Shown: piece by piece, positions 9,506 to 21,515 of the stretch
Layout: every line of letters starts with the position of its first letter
Numbering within the stretch: the stretch's first letter is position 1
Source: Temnothorax longispinosus
Lineage: Eukaryota > Arthropoda > Insecta > Hymenoptera > Formicidae
Direction of reading: 5' to 3'
DNA length: 64,000 nucleotides
NCBI RefSeq assembly: GCF_030848805.1
Contig: NC_092363.1
Location: forward strand, 13,260,241-13,324,240
Program-made: the position numbers and the translations under genes
Notes under the pieces: generated by a model
The model's database searches: none
Seen by the model: only the letters and a program-made list of their open reading frames with translations
Told to the model about the DNA's origin: nothing

Positions 9506-9950
9506 CTCTCTGTTTCCGGTTTTGAGACAAATGGCCGCCGACCAATAGAAAACGATACCGCTTATTCCGATCACTCCCTGGAGGATCACTAGCATCCACT
9601 TGCCGGTGCCGACCTCTGCCTGCGGAGGCGGGCACCTCCATCCGCCCTCGTGTCTCCACGCCACCAAAGCTGTAGTCCTCCTTTCTACCGTCTGGCTCGT
9701 AATCCACAACCTTTCCCCCTCCTCCTCTCATCCTCATCGCCTCTTCTTCCTTCCCCGCTTCTTAACCTCCAAACTAACACAACTCGCCGACTTTCTACCA
9801 CAGCTCTTTAATTACTCCATCCCCAAGTCCTCCTCCACTTCCTCAGCCTCCTCAGATACCTAACCCCCACCTTCTCCAACACACCACCTCAATCCCCCTG
9901 ACTTTATCCCTTGTCAGGAGCCTTTTCCTTTCTCCATGTAATAACTAATA
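9506..9950 (+). repeat. Dispersed repeat, inverted relative to 7150-7206
   Basis: GGTTTTGAGACAAATGGC and ATTCCGATCACTCCCTGGAG match the reverse complement of 7150-7206. The rest is CT-rich with no credible gene. Probably the 5' part of a retroelement. Confidence 0.5.
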
Positions 9951-10044
9951 AAATTAACAATTCATAGATGTTAATGACAACTTATTTTTATTATAATGGA
10001 CGACTTTATTATAAATAATAAATGAACTAATTAGATAAAAAAAA

Positions 10045-10420
10045 ATTGATCCGAGATTGCCTCCGCCGAGCGCGATCATGTCAAGGTCTCGAATATTTCC
10101 AATTTCTGACTGCACACGCTGGCGCGTTCGCTGGTGGAATTGTCGCACTTTTATTGTATCTCGTTGCTCTAAGCAGGTATCAAGAGACACGATAGTGTTC
10201 CGCGTCAAGTATACGTTCAGCGAGACAGACCGTATATCTTTACGCGAGTCGAGTTTTTGAGATCTCAATAACGACTGAACCGATCAAGTTCCGAATAGGC
10301 TAATTCGATAGCTTGGGTTTGAATTACATAACAAAAGTGTTTTTATTTTATTTCTACGTGCGGAGATATTGCGACGCAAAGTTCAAACCTGGAAATTTAC
10401 ATTTAAAAAACGTCATTATC
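10045..10420. repeat. Dispersed repeat shared with 13300-13640
   Basis: CAAGAGACACGATAGTGTT here and CAAGAGACACGGTAGTGTT near 13356, each followed by GC-rich sequence and later by AGCAAAAGTG or ACAAAAGTG before a T-rich run. No coding signal; class unknown. Confidence 0.4.
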
Positions 10421-10609
10421 ACTCAAAAAATTCTTGTCCCTTTCATATTTTCGGCGACAAATCTTGATTTTCTCTTGATTTCTAATCAGAAATTTGCGTT
10501 TATCAACCACGCTCGCATTATTATCGACCCTGCAGGTAAATCAGACCGTAATAAGTCAAATCGGGAGAAAGATTTTTATTTATGTCATTCGAGCTGAAGT
10601 GAGACTGAT

Positions 10610-12680
10610 TGATTGAGCTTTATTAGCCTTCTCTACTTTTTACATCAAATGTCTTTACATCAATTCTTCTACATGAGGTACAATATATTCTTTTAACATA
10701 CGTTTAAATGGTTCGATTCTTTCACATTGCTTTAATTCTGTCGGTAGGGCGTTATACATATTCAAACCTCCATAAAACAAACTTTTTTGCCTGCTTTTTG
10801 TTCTATAAAATTGTATTGCAATACTCCCGGTCTGTCTTGTTTGCCTGCCACTCACATCTCCTACTATTTCTATCCTACTACTTAAATGTTTTAGTATTAT
10901 GCCTCTTACTATCTTAAAAATAAAAATGCATACATTGTACAGCAGCCTCTTACATTCATAAACCTAAGGGTTTGCAACATCAATTCTATCTTAGTATATC
11001 GCGAGCATTGTAAAATAACTCATGGCACGGTTTTGTGTTACTTGCAGTCAATTCAGTTGCGTTTCACCTATGCCCACTAACATCGTTGCACAATATTCAA
11101 AATGAGACGCTTTGATTTACTTATACACAATACATCTAGAGTGTACCGATATATCATTTCCTATTATAGAATATGAATATGAATAGTCAGAAAACTCACT
11201 TTTCTCCTTATTTTCTTTAACATGTAATTACAGTGATCATTCCAGTGGAGTTTACTATCAATCATTACACCCAGATGTTTTATTTTCTTCACACATACTA
11301 TTACAGTACCAAATTTTTCACTATTATGTTTGTTTTTATTTCTTTTCTTATACATTTAGCTATCATATATTTGGTCTTATCTGCATTTTTAACATATTTA
11401 CATTCATCCATTCTTCAACTATACCGAACACCATATTTAGTCTCATTTCTAATTCCTCATAGCTTTTCCCTGTTACACTTGCAGTCGTGTCATCTGCAAA
11501 TAACTTAAATATACTTTCCTTCGGACTTTAACTATATCATTTATATACACAATAAATAATAGAGGTCCTAATACGGATTCCTGTGGCGCGCCAATCTGTA
11601 TCAATTATTTTAGAACATATATTATTGAATCTAACTTGCTGCTTTCTATTAGTTAAATACGATCCATTCTAATATAATTCTTTTTATTCCATACTGATAT
11701 AATTTTTCCACTAATCTTACTCTACCTACTGTCTCGAATACTCTCTTATGATCCAGAAGTATCACTCTCACCATGTTTTTTTCCTCAACTATCAACTTCC
11801 AGTTCTTGATAATACTTTGAATTGCTATCTCACATGACATGCTGTTTCCTAAATTCTGTTGGTGTTCGGTTATTATTTTATTATCTTCTAGAAATTTTTC
11901 CAACTGTTTTTTTTTTACAACTAACTCTAAAACTTTTTTATATATCGGTAACATGTAACATATTGATCGGGCTATACTCGCTCGGTTTTTTTGGTTTATT
12001 TATCTTTGGTATCGATATTATCGTGGATGTTTTCCGTTTCTCTGGACATTTACCTGTACTAACAATAAGTGAATCATTTATCACCCCTACAAACTCATGT
12101 TTTATCCCATGTAGCACCATTTTTAGTATATTACTATTTATCCCTTCCTCTGTTCCGTTCTTTTGTAGCAGTTCCCTAACAATTTGTTCTAAATCTTTTG
12201 CACTAATTGCTCAAAATTTTCATAATTCATCATAATTTCCTTATTCTCAATTACATAAATAGGTCTCCTACTTGTGCCTTTTATCCCCCTGTTATTAGAT
12301 TTCACAATGTTACTAATACTGTTATGTTGGGCGTTCCCAATATTGTCAGGATTCGCGCGCGGTCGCGACGGCCACAACGTAATGCTTGGCGTAGTCGCGA
12401 GCGGGCGCGACAAGTACCGATGAGGCGTGCGAATCGGAGCCGATGTATTCTTGAGTACTCTACGAGTGAGTCATTTTTCCCTCTGCGAACCTCTGCCTCC
12501 ATACCACAAATACTTTTTACATAATATATATTATCAGCTATATTACATTCTTCTATGTCTTCTAATATTTCAAAATGTACATTATCAATGTCCTCTAAAC
12601 CCTTTTGCTCACCCTTAATTATTTCTTTCAGAGTTTTCCAAATTTTTGTAGGATCAAACCGAATAAGTAACATTTACTTC
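10610..12680 (-). pseudogene. LINE reverse transcriptase, multiply broken
   Basis: Minus-strand fragments in order: KGEQKGLEDIDNVHFEILED (about 12600), an RT N-terminal part with STIISIPKINKPKKPSEY (12120-11938), QLEKFLEDNKIITEHQQNLG and RVILLDHKRVFETV (11954-11649), IKHLGVMIDSKLHWNDHCNY (11355-11164), and the C-terminal LFYGGLNMYNALPTELKQCE (10855-10655). The 3' end has AATAAA followed by TCAATCAATCA, a LINE-type simple-repeat tail. Several stops and frame changes; a GC-rich insert at about 12315-12470 interrupts the N-terminal part. No endonuclease domain seen, so 5'-truncated. Jockey or CR1-like placement is a guess. Confidence 0.75.
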
Positions 12681-13266
12681 GCCAGTCAATAATATAATTA
12701 ACCCAATTAAGAATTTAATCGATTGTACTACTGGCAATGCTTATACTGTACTGGCAAAAATATAAATAATAGGCACTACGTTTCTATTCTAGGTTTGAGT
12801 CCTTATCAATTGCAGTCTAATCATCAAAATTGACTCGATATGTGGTAATCAAAAGACATCTTTGTGGTTGTTGACACCATTATAAACCTATAGAGTCGAA
12901 ACGTAGTGCCTATTATTTATATTTTTGCCAGTTAGTCGAGAATAAAGGAATAATTTTGGTTTTTAATCGCTGGCGGAGGAAATTATTTTTCTATTTTTTA
13001 TACACCTTTGACGTATATAATGGTGTCAACAACCACAGGGATGTCTTTTGATTACCACATGACGAGTCAATTTTGATGATTGGACTGCACTTGACAAGGA
13101 CTCAAACCTAAAGTCGAAACGTAGTGCCTATTATTTATATTTTTGCCAGTTAGTCGAGAATAAAGGAATAATTTTAATAATAAGATAATTATTGCCAGTA
13201 CAGTCGATTAAATTCTTAATTGGATTAATTATTGACTGGCGAAGTAAATGTTACTTATTCGGTTTG
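12655..13266. repeat. Palindromic block derived from Penelope-like termini
   Basis: Outer arms (12655-12740 and 13190-13266) share ACCGAATAAGTAACATTTAC and CAATTAAGAATTTAATCGA. Inside, GTCGAAACGTAGTGCCTATT followed by ATTTATATTTTTGCCAGTTA occurs at 12894 and 13113, plus an inverted remnant at 12765-12810. The arms recur at 45512-45685. The GAAACG and GCCAGT motifs are those of Penelope element ends elsewhere in this window. Confidence 0.7.
13087..13127 (+). ncRNA. Hammerhead-like motif in Penelope-derived repeat
   Basis: Stem I GCAC/GTGC, core TTGACAA in place of CTGANGA, stem II GACT/AGTC, then GAAACGTA. Positions 3 and 8 of the core are T and A instead of C and G. One unpaired base separates the core from stem II. 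Activity unknown. Confidence 0.45.
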
Positions 13267-13891
13267 AATATACACCGTTGTATCTAGCCGTACTTATATC
13301 TAGCCCTTGACCTTGCTCAGTTCTTTCTTCCATTAGTCTAAGAAATTGATCTACATCAAGAGACACGGTAGTGTTGCAAGTGTTCGCGCCAGCGGCACGG
13401 GCAGCGAGGCCGAAAGTGTCTCTATACCTCAAACATCGAGTTGAGCGGAGACACGATAGTCATATCTAAAGAACGGCTAAGCGGATAAAATTTTTAATAG
13501 GGTTAATCGATTTCATGGTGTTCTATTATATAGCAAAAGTGTCATTATTTTTTTCTACATTAAATAAATAATTAATGAAGATTTTTTAATTTATATGCTA
13601 AAATTGGGTAATTTAGATTTAAGAAACGTCGTCCCGGTGTCCGGTTATAATCGACATTTCAATATTAAGAAAGGACGACTTGGTTAGAGGGCGTGTAAGT
13701 GAGCGGATGTGTGGAAAGATTGTGTGGTATGATTAAGCGAACTTTGAGTAGATAGAGAATAGCGAGCGTCAGTGTAGAGTAGTAGGGAAGGAGTTTGTAA
13801 GGCTCTGTATAGGGGTAAGTGAAGGCAGGTTTTGAAGTTGCCGTTTCTCTGCGTATTTCGTCCCGGAAAAACGAGCGGTAGCCGTTAGGTT

Positions 13892-14907
13892 ATGGCGTCG
13901 CGTAACTCGCCGAGCACGGGAAACGCGGGCGATGTCGGTAGCAGAGGTAGAGCGGGTAAGGTAGGGAGAAGTAAGATCGACGGTGAGGCGGATGGTAAAC
14001 AACGTAAACTTGAGATAGGTAAAACAGTAACATTTAGAGATGAAGAGGAGATGAAACGTAACATAAGTACAATTAGAGATGAAATAAAGGAAATGAAGGA
14101 ACAGATAGCCAAGGAGGTAGGTAAAACGGAGGAGGTAAAAGAAAGTCTTGCGCAATACATAGAGGAAAGGAAAGGTAAGGAAGAACAAAACGAAGAAAGA
14201 TTAAGGATGATTGAAAGTAAATTGATTGATTTGGAAAATAGATGGATAGAGCTGGCTGGAGCGATCCGAGAGAGGTAGGGATAGGGAGAACGATACAGAT
14301 ATTGGAAGTGAAAGCCAGAGAAGTGCTAGTGAGAGCAGATTTTCTAGAAGTAGGAGTAAAGGGGGAAGTAGCTATACGGGATCTGCGGTAAGTGAGGATA
14401 GGTTAAGCGTTAGGGAGGTAGGTACGCCTAAGAGATGGATGAAAGTTAAAGAAAAAGAAGACAGAAGGAATAACGTGGTAATTAAAGGGATAAATTTAGA
14501 TCAAAAAAGAGACTGGAAGGTATGGGCGCAGAAATTTTTATTAGAAAAATTAGGCGTAAGATGTAGTGTCATTAATGTGAGGAAAAGTGGCTCGGTCTCC
14601 AGTTAAACTGGAGAAGGAGGACAAGAAAGAAGTGATGAGGAATAAGTACAAACTAAAGGGTGGAAATATCTTTGTTAAAAATGATCTAACCCGGGAAGAA
14701 AGGAAGGTACAGGAAGAAATTTATAAATGGGTCAAGGTACAGAAAGGGAAAGGGGAAGACGTTAAAGTGGGTTTTGCGAGAGTAAGAATAAATGGGATAT
14801 GGAAACCGTGGGCGGAAGTATCGAGGAATGTTGAGGTTAGAGATAGCAGTGGAGGTAGTCAAGCGGCAGGAGGTGTTGAGGAGAGAGTAAATGAAAATTT
14901 AGCGTAG
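13892..14907 (+). pseudogene. LINE ORF1 (coiled-coil and nucleic-acid-binding protein), two frameshifts
   Basis: Frame one, 13892-14278, begins MASRNSPSTGNAGDVGSRGR and becomes a Lys/Glu-rich coiled coil. A frame change near 14277 leads to a Ser/Arg stretch and EDRRNNVVIKGINL, the start of the ORF1 C-terminal domain. A second change near 14587 leads to SPVKLEKEDKKEVM and on to the end at 14907. ORF1 proteins package LINE RNA. Both breaks make this copy non-functional. Confidence 0.75.
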
Positions 14908-15153
14908 TGAGCCAAAAGGTGGTAAAGATTGAAAGGGATGATAAAAGGAAAGGAAGGGATGAAGGTAGGAAGGAGGGGAAGGATGGAGAAACGATGATTA
15001 GAGGTAGGAAAATTCTTTTTTGGAATGTGGCGGGAATAAATAACAAGGATATAGAGGTTATATTACAGAATATTCGAATTTAATTAGGCAATAAGAGCCG
15101 AACTTGATGTACAGTCGATAAAAATTTATTATACAAAGAAGTCATATATAAGT

Positions 15154-15194
15154 CGCGAACGTTTCGACCCTTTTTGGAGTCATCCTCAGCGCAT
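15154..15194 (-). ncRNA. Hammerhead-like ribozyme motif at Penelope 3' end
   Basis: Minus strand: stem I TGCG/CGCG, core CTGAGGA (fits CTGANGA), one extra base, stem II GACTC/GGGTC with loop CAAAAA, then GAAACGTT with a minimal AC/GT stem III and a predicted cleavage after GTT. Penelope-like elements are known to carry minimal type I hammerheads. The extra base before stem II is a deviation, so activity is uncertain. Confidence 0.6.
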
Positions 15195-15659
15195 TGTCTA
15201 CATTTAAAATTCGCCCGAAAATATACTTCGCGTTTAACACATTTGCTAAAAACTTGCAACTACAACGAGACCTTCATTATTCCGCAAATTCTTGTCCGAC
15301 GTTATTTCCATGAGGGCAGATGTACACTCCGAAGCCTCCCCAGGTATCTCCGTGTGTCATTTCTTGGTTTGACCGTCAGGAAATTAAATTATGGAATCCC
15401 GTCATTGTGGATCGATAGATAGATACCTGTATCAATGTTCGGAGTAACAACTGTGCCCTGTGATTACATATCAAATACTCTAAGAAACTTAATCCTACTT
15501 ACAATTGAAGGTGTTAATAATTGACCAGAGTCATTAGCCTCGAAATCGCACGAGTGTCTAATGAAAACAAATGTGTCTTGTCAACGTAACGACGAACAGT
15601 GACACATCAATAAATACGATTGTTACTGTATTGTATCAGTCAGGCTAACCAACCATTTC

Positions 15660-17084
15660 TTACAATTTCGAAAGTCCTTCAATAATGTTTATGTATAGGT
15701 CTGGTAAATTTTCGGTATCCGTTTGCAAGTTTATACCGTTTCTTTGTCTTTTTATATAGATCATTTCCGATAGTAGCCTGTTGTTTAGATACATTTCTTT
15801 GTCTAGGATCTTAACGTCATTCCAAACGAAATCATAATTGCATTCCACTCTATGCTCTGTCACTACGGAATTACCACCTTCACTCCTCCTTATCTGAGAT
15901 TCATGTTCTTTTATTCTCGTTTGCAGCTGTCTACCCGTCTGACCAACATACGACGCATCACAATCTTTACAATTAATTTTGTAGACGATGTTCCTCATCG
16001 AAGAGTTAGGAAGAGGATTCTTATGTACCCTAATGAATTTATTTAATTTATTCATACTGAAGTACGATAATTTTACATTCAGATCCTTCGTAATGTTCTT
16101 ATATTTCTCCGTTAATGTGGGAACATATGGGATAGTAAAAAATATATCTTTGTCTACATATTTCTCCTTTTCTGCTTCATGGAGGGTTCCAAAAAGATAC
16201 TTAAGACGCTCCTGCATAATTTTAAAAATGAACTCTAGAGGATAGCAATTTTTAATTAGAATTTGGATTATCAACTCCATGTTTTTTTGTTGAAATTGTG
16301 GATGTGACAATCTAAACGCTCTGTCAATCAAGCTAATGACCGTGCCTCTTTTTTGGCAAAGAGGAAGCTGTGAGAAAAAGTTCAAGTATTTTCCAGAGAA
16401 CGTAGGCTCGTGGAACCAATCAAATAACAAGTGGTTTTTAGAACGTATCGTAACTTCCAAAAAATTCAACCTGTCATCCACACCGATCTCCATAGTAAAC
16501 TGCAGTCTCGGATGGAATAAATTGAAGACTTCTAACGCACAGCTAGTTGAAGGCACCGCTATCGCAATGTCATCGACGTATCTCGTGTAAAACGGAGGGA
16601 TGAAACTTAATCGTTCCAGCGCTTTCCTTTCAAGGTCCTGCATCGTGATATCCGTTATTATGGGAGACAAAGGCGAACCCATAGGTGAACCAAAAGTTTG
16701 CCGATAGATTACCCCGTTAAACATAAAAAGGGTTGATTCAAAAACAAATCTGACCGCTAACAGGAATTCCGATTTCGGGATCTCGCAATTGGTGGAGATG
16801 TAATCCCACCTTGACGTAATGCTCTCAATCACCATTTCGATTCGTACGTTGGTAAAAAGAGAGACGACATCTAAGGATACTAAGGTGGAACTCTTTTCAA
16901 TATTCACCGTGGAAAATTTTTTTAACAAGTTTGAAGCTATTTGCGATGTGACTCTGTCCCTTCGGAAAACTATTGTGCATTATTTTGTGCAGAAATGCTG
17001 CCAAGTTATATAACGGGCTATCCACCGACGATACTATTAATCTAAATGGACAATTGTTTTTATGGATTTTAGGTAAGCCATATG
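15660..17084 (-). CDS. Penelope reverse transcriptase plus GIY-YIG endonuclease, partial
   Basis: The frame 16928-15660 has 422 codons. It continues upstream, in a shifted frame with a break near 16930, to YGLPKIHK at about 17080, a signature of Penelope RTs. Motifs: LVSLDVVSLFTNV (RT A), FGSPMGSPLSPI (B), YTRYVDDIAIAVP (C, catalytic YVDD), FLEVTI (D). After a linker comes IVYKINCKDCDASYVGQTGR with QTRIKEH, the GIY-YIG nuclease with its Penelope-specific CxxC. Penelope elements use this nuclease to prime reverse transcription. The N terminus is lost, so the copy is not autonomous, but the remaining catalytic region is uninterrupted, the best preserved retroelement frame in the window. Confidence 0.9.
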
Positions 17085-20000
17085 AGAATTTGATTTTATA
17101 AGTCTGAGTGAAACATGGATTGATTTTGATAGTTGGGAGACAATCAAAGTGAGGTTACCGGATTCACATATTTGGAAGTGTAGTAATGCTACTAGGGTTA
17201 AAAAGAAAGGAAAGGCAAAGGGAGGTTTCATTTTAGGTAAAAGGAAAGGATGGGGGAAAGAAGGATCAGAGTTGATTAAGAAAGAAAAGGAAGGGTTAGT
17301 TTTGTCATAAATAATTGAGGAAGGTGGAATAACAAACATCATATCAGTATATAATAGAGAGGGATGGAATAAGATGGAAGAGACTCTAGATAGTTGGATT
17401 GAAAAGTTAAATAAAGAGCCCGTGATTATAGGAGGAGATTTTAACATTAGAACAGGAGAATTAGGTGGCGGGGAGGAAGAGGAGGGAGGGTGGGAAAGGA
17501 AAGGTAAAGATACATTAATAGGTAATGGAGGTAGGAATTTAGTAGAATGGGTCCATAATAATGGATGGTATATGCTGAATGGTACAACAAAAGGCGATTG
17601 GGAAGGTGAATATACATTTATAGGTGCAAGGGGTAGCTCCGTAATAGAAGATATGATTGTGTGCGAAGAAATACATGATAGAATTAGGGAATTTAAGGTA
17701 GATGCGAGAGTGGACTCGGATCACATGCCTTTAGTCGCGAAGTTAGACGAAAAAGTTAGGGCGCTAGGTAAGAATCAGGAAGTACAGGAAGAAGAGGAGG
17801 AAGATAAGAATGAAGAATCAAGATGAAAAATATGCTGGGATAAGAAGGCTATTGAAAGTTATAAGGAGAAAACTGAAGAGGCTATTTGGGATGTTTATCA
17901 GGAGTTGTCAATTGAAGAGAAATGGAACAAACTTAAGAAGATAGTTCAAGAGGCTATGATAAGGAAGGAAATAATAATTAAAAAGAGGAAGATTGGTTTT
18001 AAGGACTGGTGGGACAGAAACTGCACTAGGAAGAAAAGAGAAGTGAAGAGGATATACATGAAATGGAGAAGAGGAAAGGTAGGAAGAGGAAGGTATATGG
18101 AAGAAAGAAGTAATATGAAAGCGTTATTTGAACAGAAGAGGAAGGAGAAGAGAATTAAAGAAGAGGAGGAATTGAAGAGCCTAAGACACGGGTCAGATAT
18201 CTGGAAATTTATTAATAGGAAGAGGAAGAAAAAGGTCTGAAAGGAAAATAAAATTGGCGGAGTAGAATGGATATTTTAAAGAGCTTCTCGGGAGTACAGA
18301 GGAGATGGCGGAAAGCAAAGAAGGAGAAAACAGTTTAGGAACTGAAGAAGAAAGTCCTGTTCGAATTGACTCACAATTGGAGATGGAAGAAATAGCTGAT
18401 GCGGTAAGGAGATTGAAGAAAAACAAGGCCGTAGGTGTGGATTCCGCTGGAAGCTTGGCTGTATGGAGGAAGTGCAGTTAGGAAGGTCTAGTAGAGGTTT
18501 TAAATCAGGTTTGGAAGGAAGGAATTTTACCAGAGGACTGGAGAACCTCTATTATAGTTCCGCTACATAAAAGAGGCGACGAAAACATTGTTGGAAATTA
18601 TAGAGGTATTTCTCTTCTGTGCTCAGCTTACAAAATATATGCTGAAATTATCAGAGGAAGGTTAGAGAAATCTGTTGAGCAGAAAGGCTTGTTACCAGAG
18701 AGTCAAGCCGGTTTTAGACGAGGGAGGTCAACAATGGACAATATCTTTGTGCTGGACCATTTAACACAGAGAGGAGAAAAGAAGGGAAAGAAAGGTAAAG
18801 TGTATGCACTTTTCGTGGACCTGAAGGCAGCCTTTAATAACGTGGAGAAAGGGCAGCTATGGAAGATTCTTAGGAAGATGAGACTAAAAGAAGATCTTAT
18901 AGAAAAGTTAGAAAAAATTTATGAGATTACGAAGGTAGCTATCAGAACAAAGGAAAATTTAACAAAATAATTTTACATTACGAAAGGAGTTAGGCAGGGT
19001 TGTGTTCTGAGTCCGCTTTTGTTTAACCTGTATATTGCAAAGATTAGGAAAGCATTAGAGGAAAGGAACATAGGCGGTGTACAATTGAGAGATGTAAGAG
19101 TATGGTCGTTGGAGTATGCCGATGATATGGTATTTTTAGCTAAGAATAGGGATGCGATGTTAGATATGATAGATACAATTAGGAGATTTTTTAGGAAAAG
19201 AAAAATGACTCTATGTACTGAGAAACTAAGATGGTGGTGTTCACTAACAATAAGAGAGGTAGGGAAAAGGTAGAAAAATGGAAATGGGAGAATAAAGAAA
19301 TCGAAGAGGTTAAGTCGTTTAAATATCTAGGTTTGTTTTTAACAGGAGTGGTAGATATACAGAACATATTAAGGAATTATGTAGAAAAGGTAGGATTGCG
19401 GCTAACAGGACCTGGGGTCTAGGAGAAAGAATTTGTAGGAATGATTTTATTAGAAGAGGGATGCTATTTAGATATTTATTTAGTTAGGAGCGTGATGTCA
19501 TACGGTGTGGAATTATGGGGGTGGGAAGAAAGAAAGAATTTAGAAAAGATAATGCTGAATTACGCTAGATGGGTTTTTGAATTAAAGTTTTGCACTTCAA
19601 GATATATGATGTCTAGAGAACTAGGAATGAGCAAACTTAGGATACGATGGGGAATTAGGGTTATGAAGTTTGAGGATAAGGTCAGGGAAGTAAGTAAAGA
19701 GAGGTGGATTAAAAAGTGTTGGTTAGATAAAGAAAGCAATAAATGGAATGATAGATATGGAAAGGAAAGGGAGAAATATTTTAATAGGAATGGGTGGAGT
19801 GTTCTGGCTGTAGAAACCTTGAGAAGAGAGGGGAGGAATCTAGGTAAAGAAATGAGGAATAGGGATGAGGGTGTTCAGAGGCAGTTAGAGGAAAATAGAA
19901 TTTCAGAATCAAGGTATAATAAGAAATACAAGAAGTTGAGCAAGGATTTGGAAGGTCCCAGCTATTTAAGGATGGATAATTTAGACAGGCAAGATCTTGG

Positions 20001-20434
20001 GGATAGTATCAGAGCTCTGTTAAATTTAAGATGCAGTAACTTACAAGTATTGGTTAGAAAAGGAGAAGCGGATGTGTATTTTTTGCAACGAAGGTAAGGA
20101 TAGCATGAAACACTACGTAGAGGATTGTATTGAGACAAAGGAATGGTTTACTGTATTAGGAAAAGATAGTAAGGAAAGGTTGGAAAAACTTTGGAACGAT
20201 AAATTGGACACCACCAAAGCAGAGGTATTGTTGAAAGAGTAAATGTTTACAATTAGGGCCTGACCTCCGATGACCTTGACCTTGAAATATGTTGTCAAGG
20301 TCACGCTCCTGAGTGACCTTCAGAAGGTTTTAGTCGGGAGTCGCTATTCGTTAAAAAGTTATTAACAAAAAAAGTTTGGAAAATATAGCAGCTATTTTGA
20401 GTATTGGAAGACATAAATGACTAATATATATGTC

Positions 20435-20730
20435 GAAATAGTTCACGCATACACTTTTCACGCGAACCGAGGTTCACGCACACCCCCCCCCTGCTTTCGG
20501 GGGAGGTGCGGTAGTCCCGAAATAGTTCACGCATACACTTTTCACGCGAACCGAGGTTCACGCACACCCTCCCTGCTTTCGGGCCGGCCCAAAAGCAGGG
20601 GGGGGTGTGCGTGAACCTCGGTTCGCGTGAAAAGTGTATGCGTGAACTATTTCGGGACTACCGCACCTCCCCCGAAAGCAGGGGGGGGTGTGTGGGTGAA
20701 CCTCGGTTCGCGTGGAAAGTGTATGCGTAA
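20435..20730. repeat. GC-rich nested palindrome in foldback loop
   Basis: GAAATAGTTCACGCATACAC followed by TTTTCACGCGAACCGAGG and a C-run occurs twice direct (20435, 20519), then twice inverted to 20730 around GGGCCGGCCC. A separate hairpin at 20769-20826 has arms AGGTTAGATGACGCGCT. Confidence 0.9.
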
Positions 20731-20983
20731 ACTTTTCATGCGTGGAAAGTTAATATGCGAGATGCCACATAGGTTAGATGACGCGCTTTAAAAGTATTTA
20801 ACTGTTTAGAGCGCGTCATCTAACCCATGTAAGTATTCTCTGCTTTAACAAAAAGACTTCCAACTTATCAACAATTTACTACTTTAAATGTTGTGTTTTG
20901 GTAAAGCAGCGACTTTCTCGCGAAATAAAGTATTCTCTGCTTTAAAGAAAAACGTAATATTAGTCGTTTATGCCTCTCAGTAC

Positions 20984-21381
20984 TGTTGTGCCCCTTTTTG
21001 GGTACACTAAGATTCGATCGTTCCAAGGAGGAGGCGGGATGGGTGACTGATAGAACACTCTTAGATAAACGGCACTTCGAATAAAGAATACTTTAATTGA
21101 ATCTGCTTTACAGTTATTTCCGTACAAGAGAAGCCCGTTACTGATCTGCTCCCTGACTCCGACTGCCCTCTCGTATCCTGTTGTCGCTTCCTTTTGAATC
21201 CTCGTCCTGTCCTTCGATATCGCTGAGTTGCTCGATCGTATGTGGGCCGATCGCGCAACTCATCTCTTGCTGATTCGGCGTTGCGTAATTCTTTCGGGCT
21301 TTCGCGGTCGCGTTCCCTATTATTATTCTCTTTGTCTTTCTTAGTTTATATTTTATTATTACGTTAATTGGGGCCGCAACA
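20984..21381 (-). repeat. Errantivirus 3' LTR, intact (398 bp)
   Basis: Plus strand begins TGTTGTGCCCCTTTTTGGGT and ends GGGGCCGCAACA (TG...CA). The same ends occur at 31740 and 32648. Confidence 0.92.
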
Positions 21382-21398
21382 TCCCTCCCCCTTTGAGA
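21382..21398 (-). other. Polypurine tract
   Basis: Minus strand reads TCTCAAAGGGGGAGGGA directly before the 3' LTR. This is the plus-strand primer site of reverse transcription. Confidence 0.85.
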
Positions 21399-21515
21399 GA
21401 AGGAAACTACGGTCTGTAGTTTTCGCTACAATTTTTCGCTGTTTATCCTATTTCTATTTTTATTAGGGTGGTTTATTTTCTTTATTTGTTTCTGAGGTTA
21501 CATTCTTCTTATGTT

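Larger units (their letters stand above)
15082..17085 (-). mobile_element. Penelope-like element, 5'-truncated
   Basis: Inserted in the LINE endonuclease. GAATTT occurs at both edges (15076-15081 and 17086-17091), a probable 6-bp target duplication. The minus-strand order is truncated RT start (17085), RT, GIY-YIG endonuclease, 3' terminal region with a hammerhead-like motif (15194-15154), end at 15082. Confidence 0.85.
14908..20237 (+). pseudogene. LINE ORF2 (endonuclease and reverse transcriptase), interrupted
   Basis: Endonuclease start ILFWNVAGINNKDIE (about 15011) is cut at 15081 by a Penelope insertion and resumes at 17086 with FISLSETW, GGDFNIRTGEL (17437) and SDHMPLVAKLD. RT follows: NYRGISLLC (18595), QAGFRRGRSTMDNIF (18703), ALFVDLKAAFNN, GVRQGCVLSP, and the catalytic LEYADDMVFLA (19110-19145). 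The C-terminal tail has CIFCNEG...HYVEDC, a CCHC-type finger. Stops at about 17308, 17824, 18238, 18478 and 18968 and a shift near 19260 kill it. The last codons lie at 32816-32915 beyond the foldback insertion. Confidence 0.85.

Noticed and set aside
9341..9737. Minus-strand frames of 103 and 122 codons upstream of the THAP gene
   Set aside because: They overlap in different frames and contain dispersed repeat sequence shared with 7150-7206.
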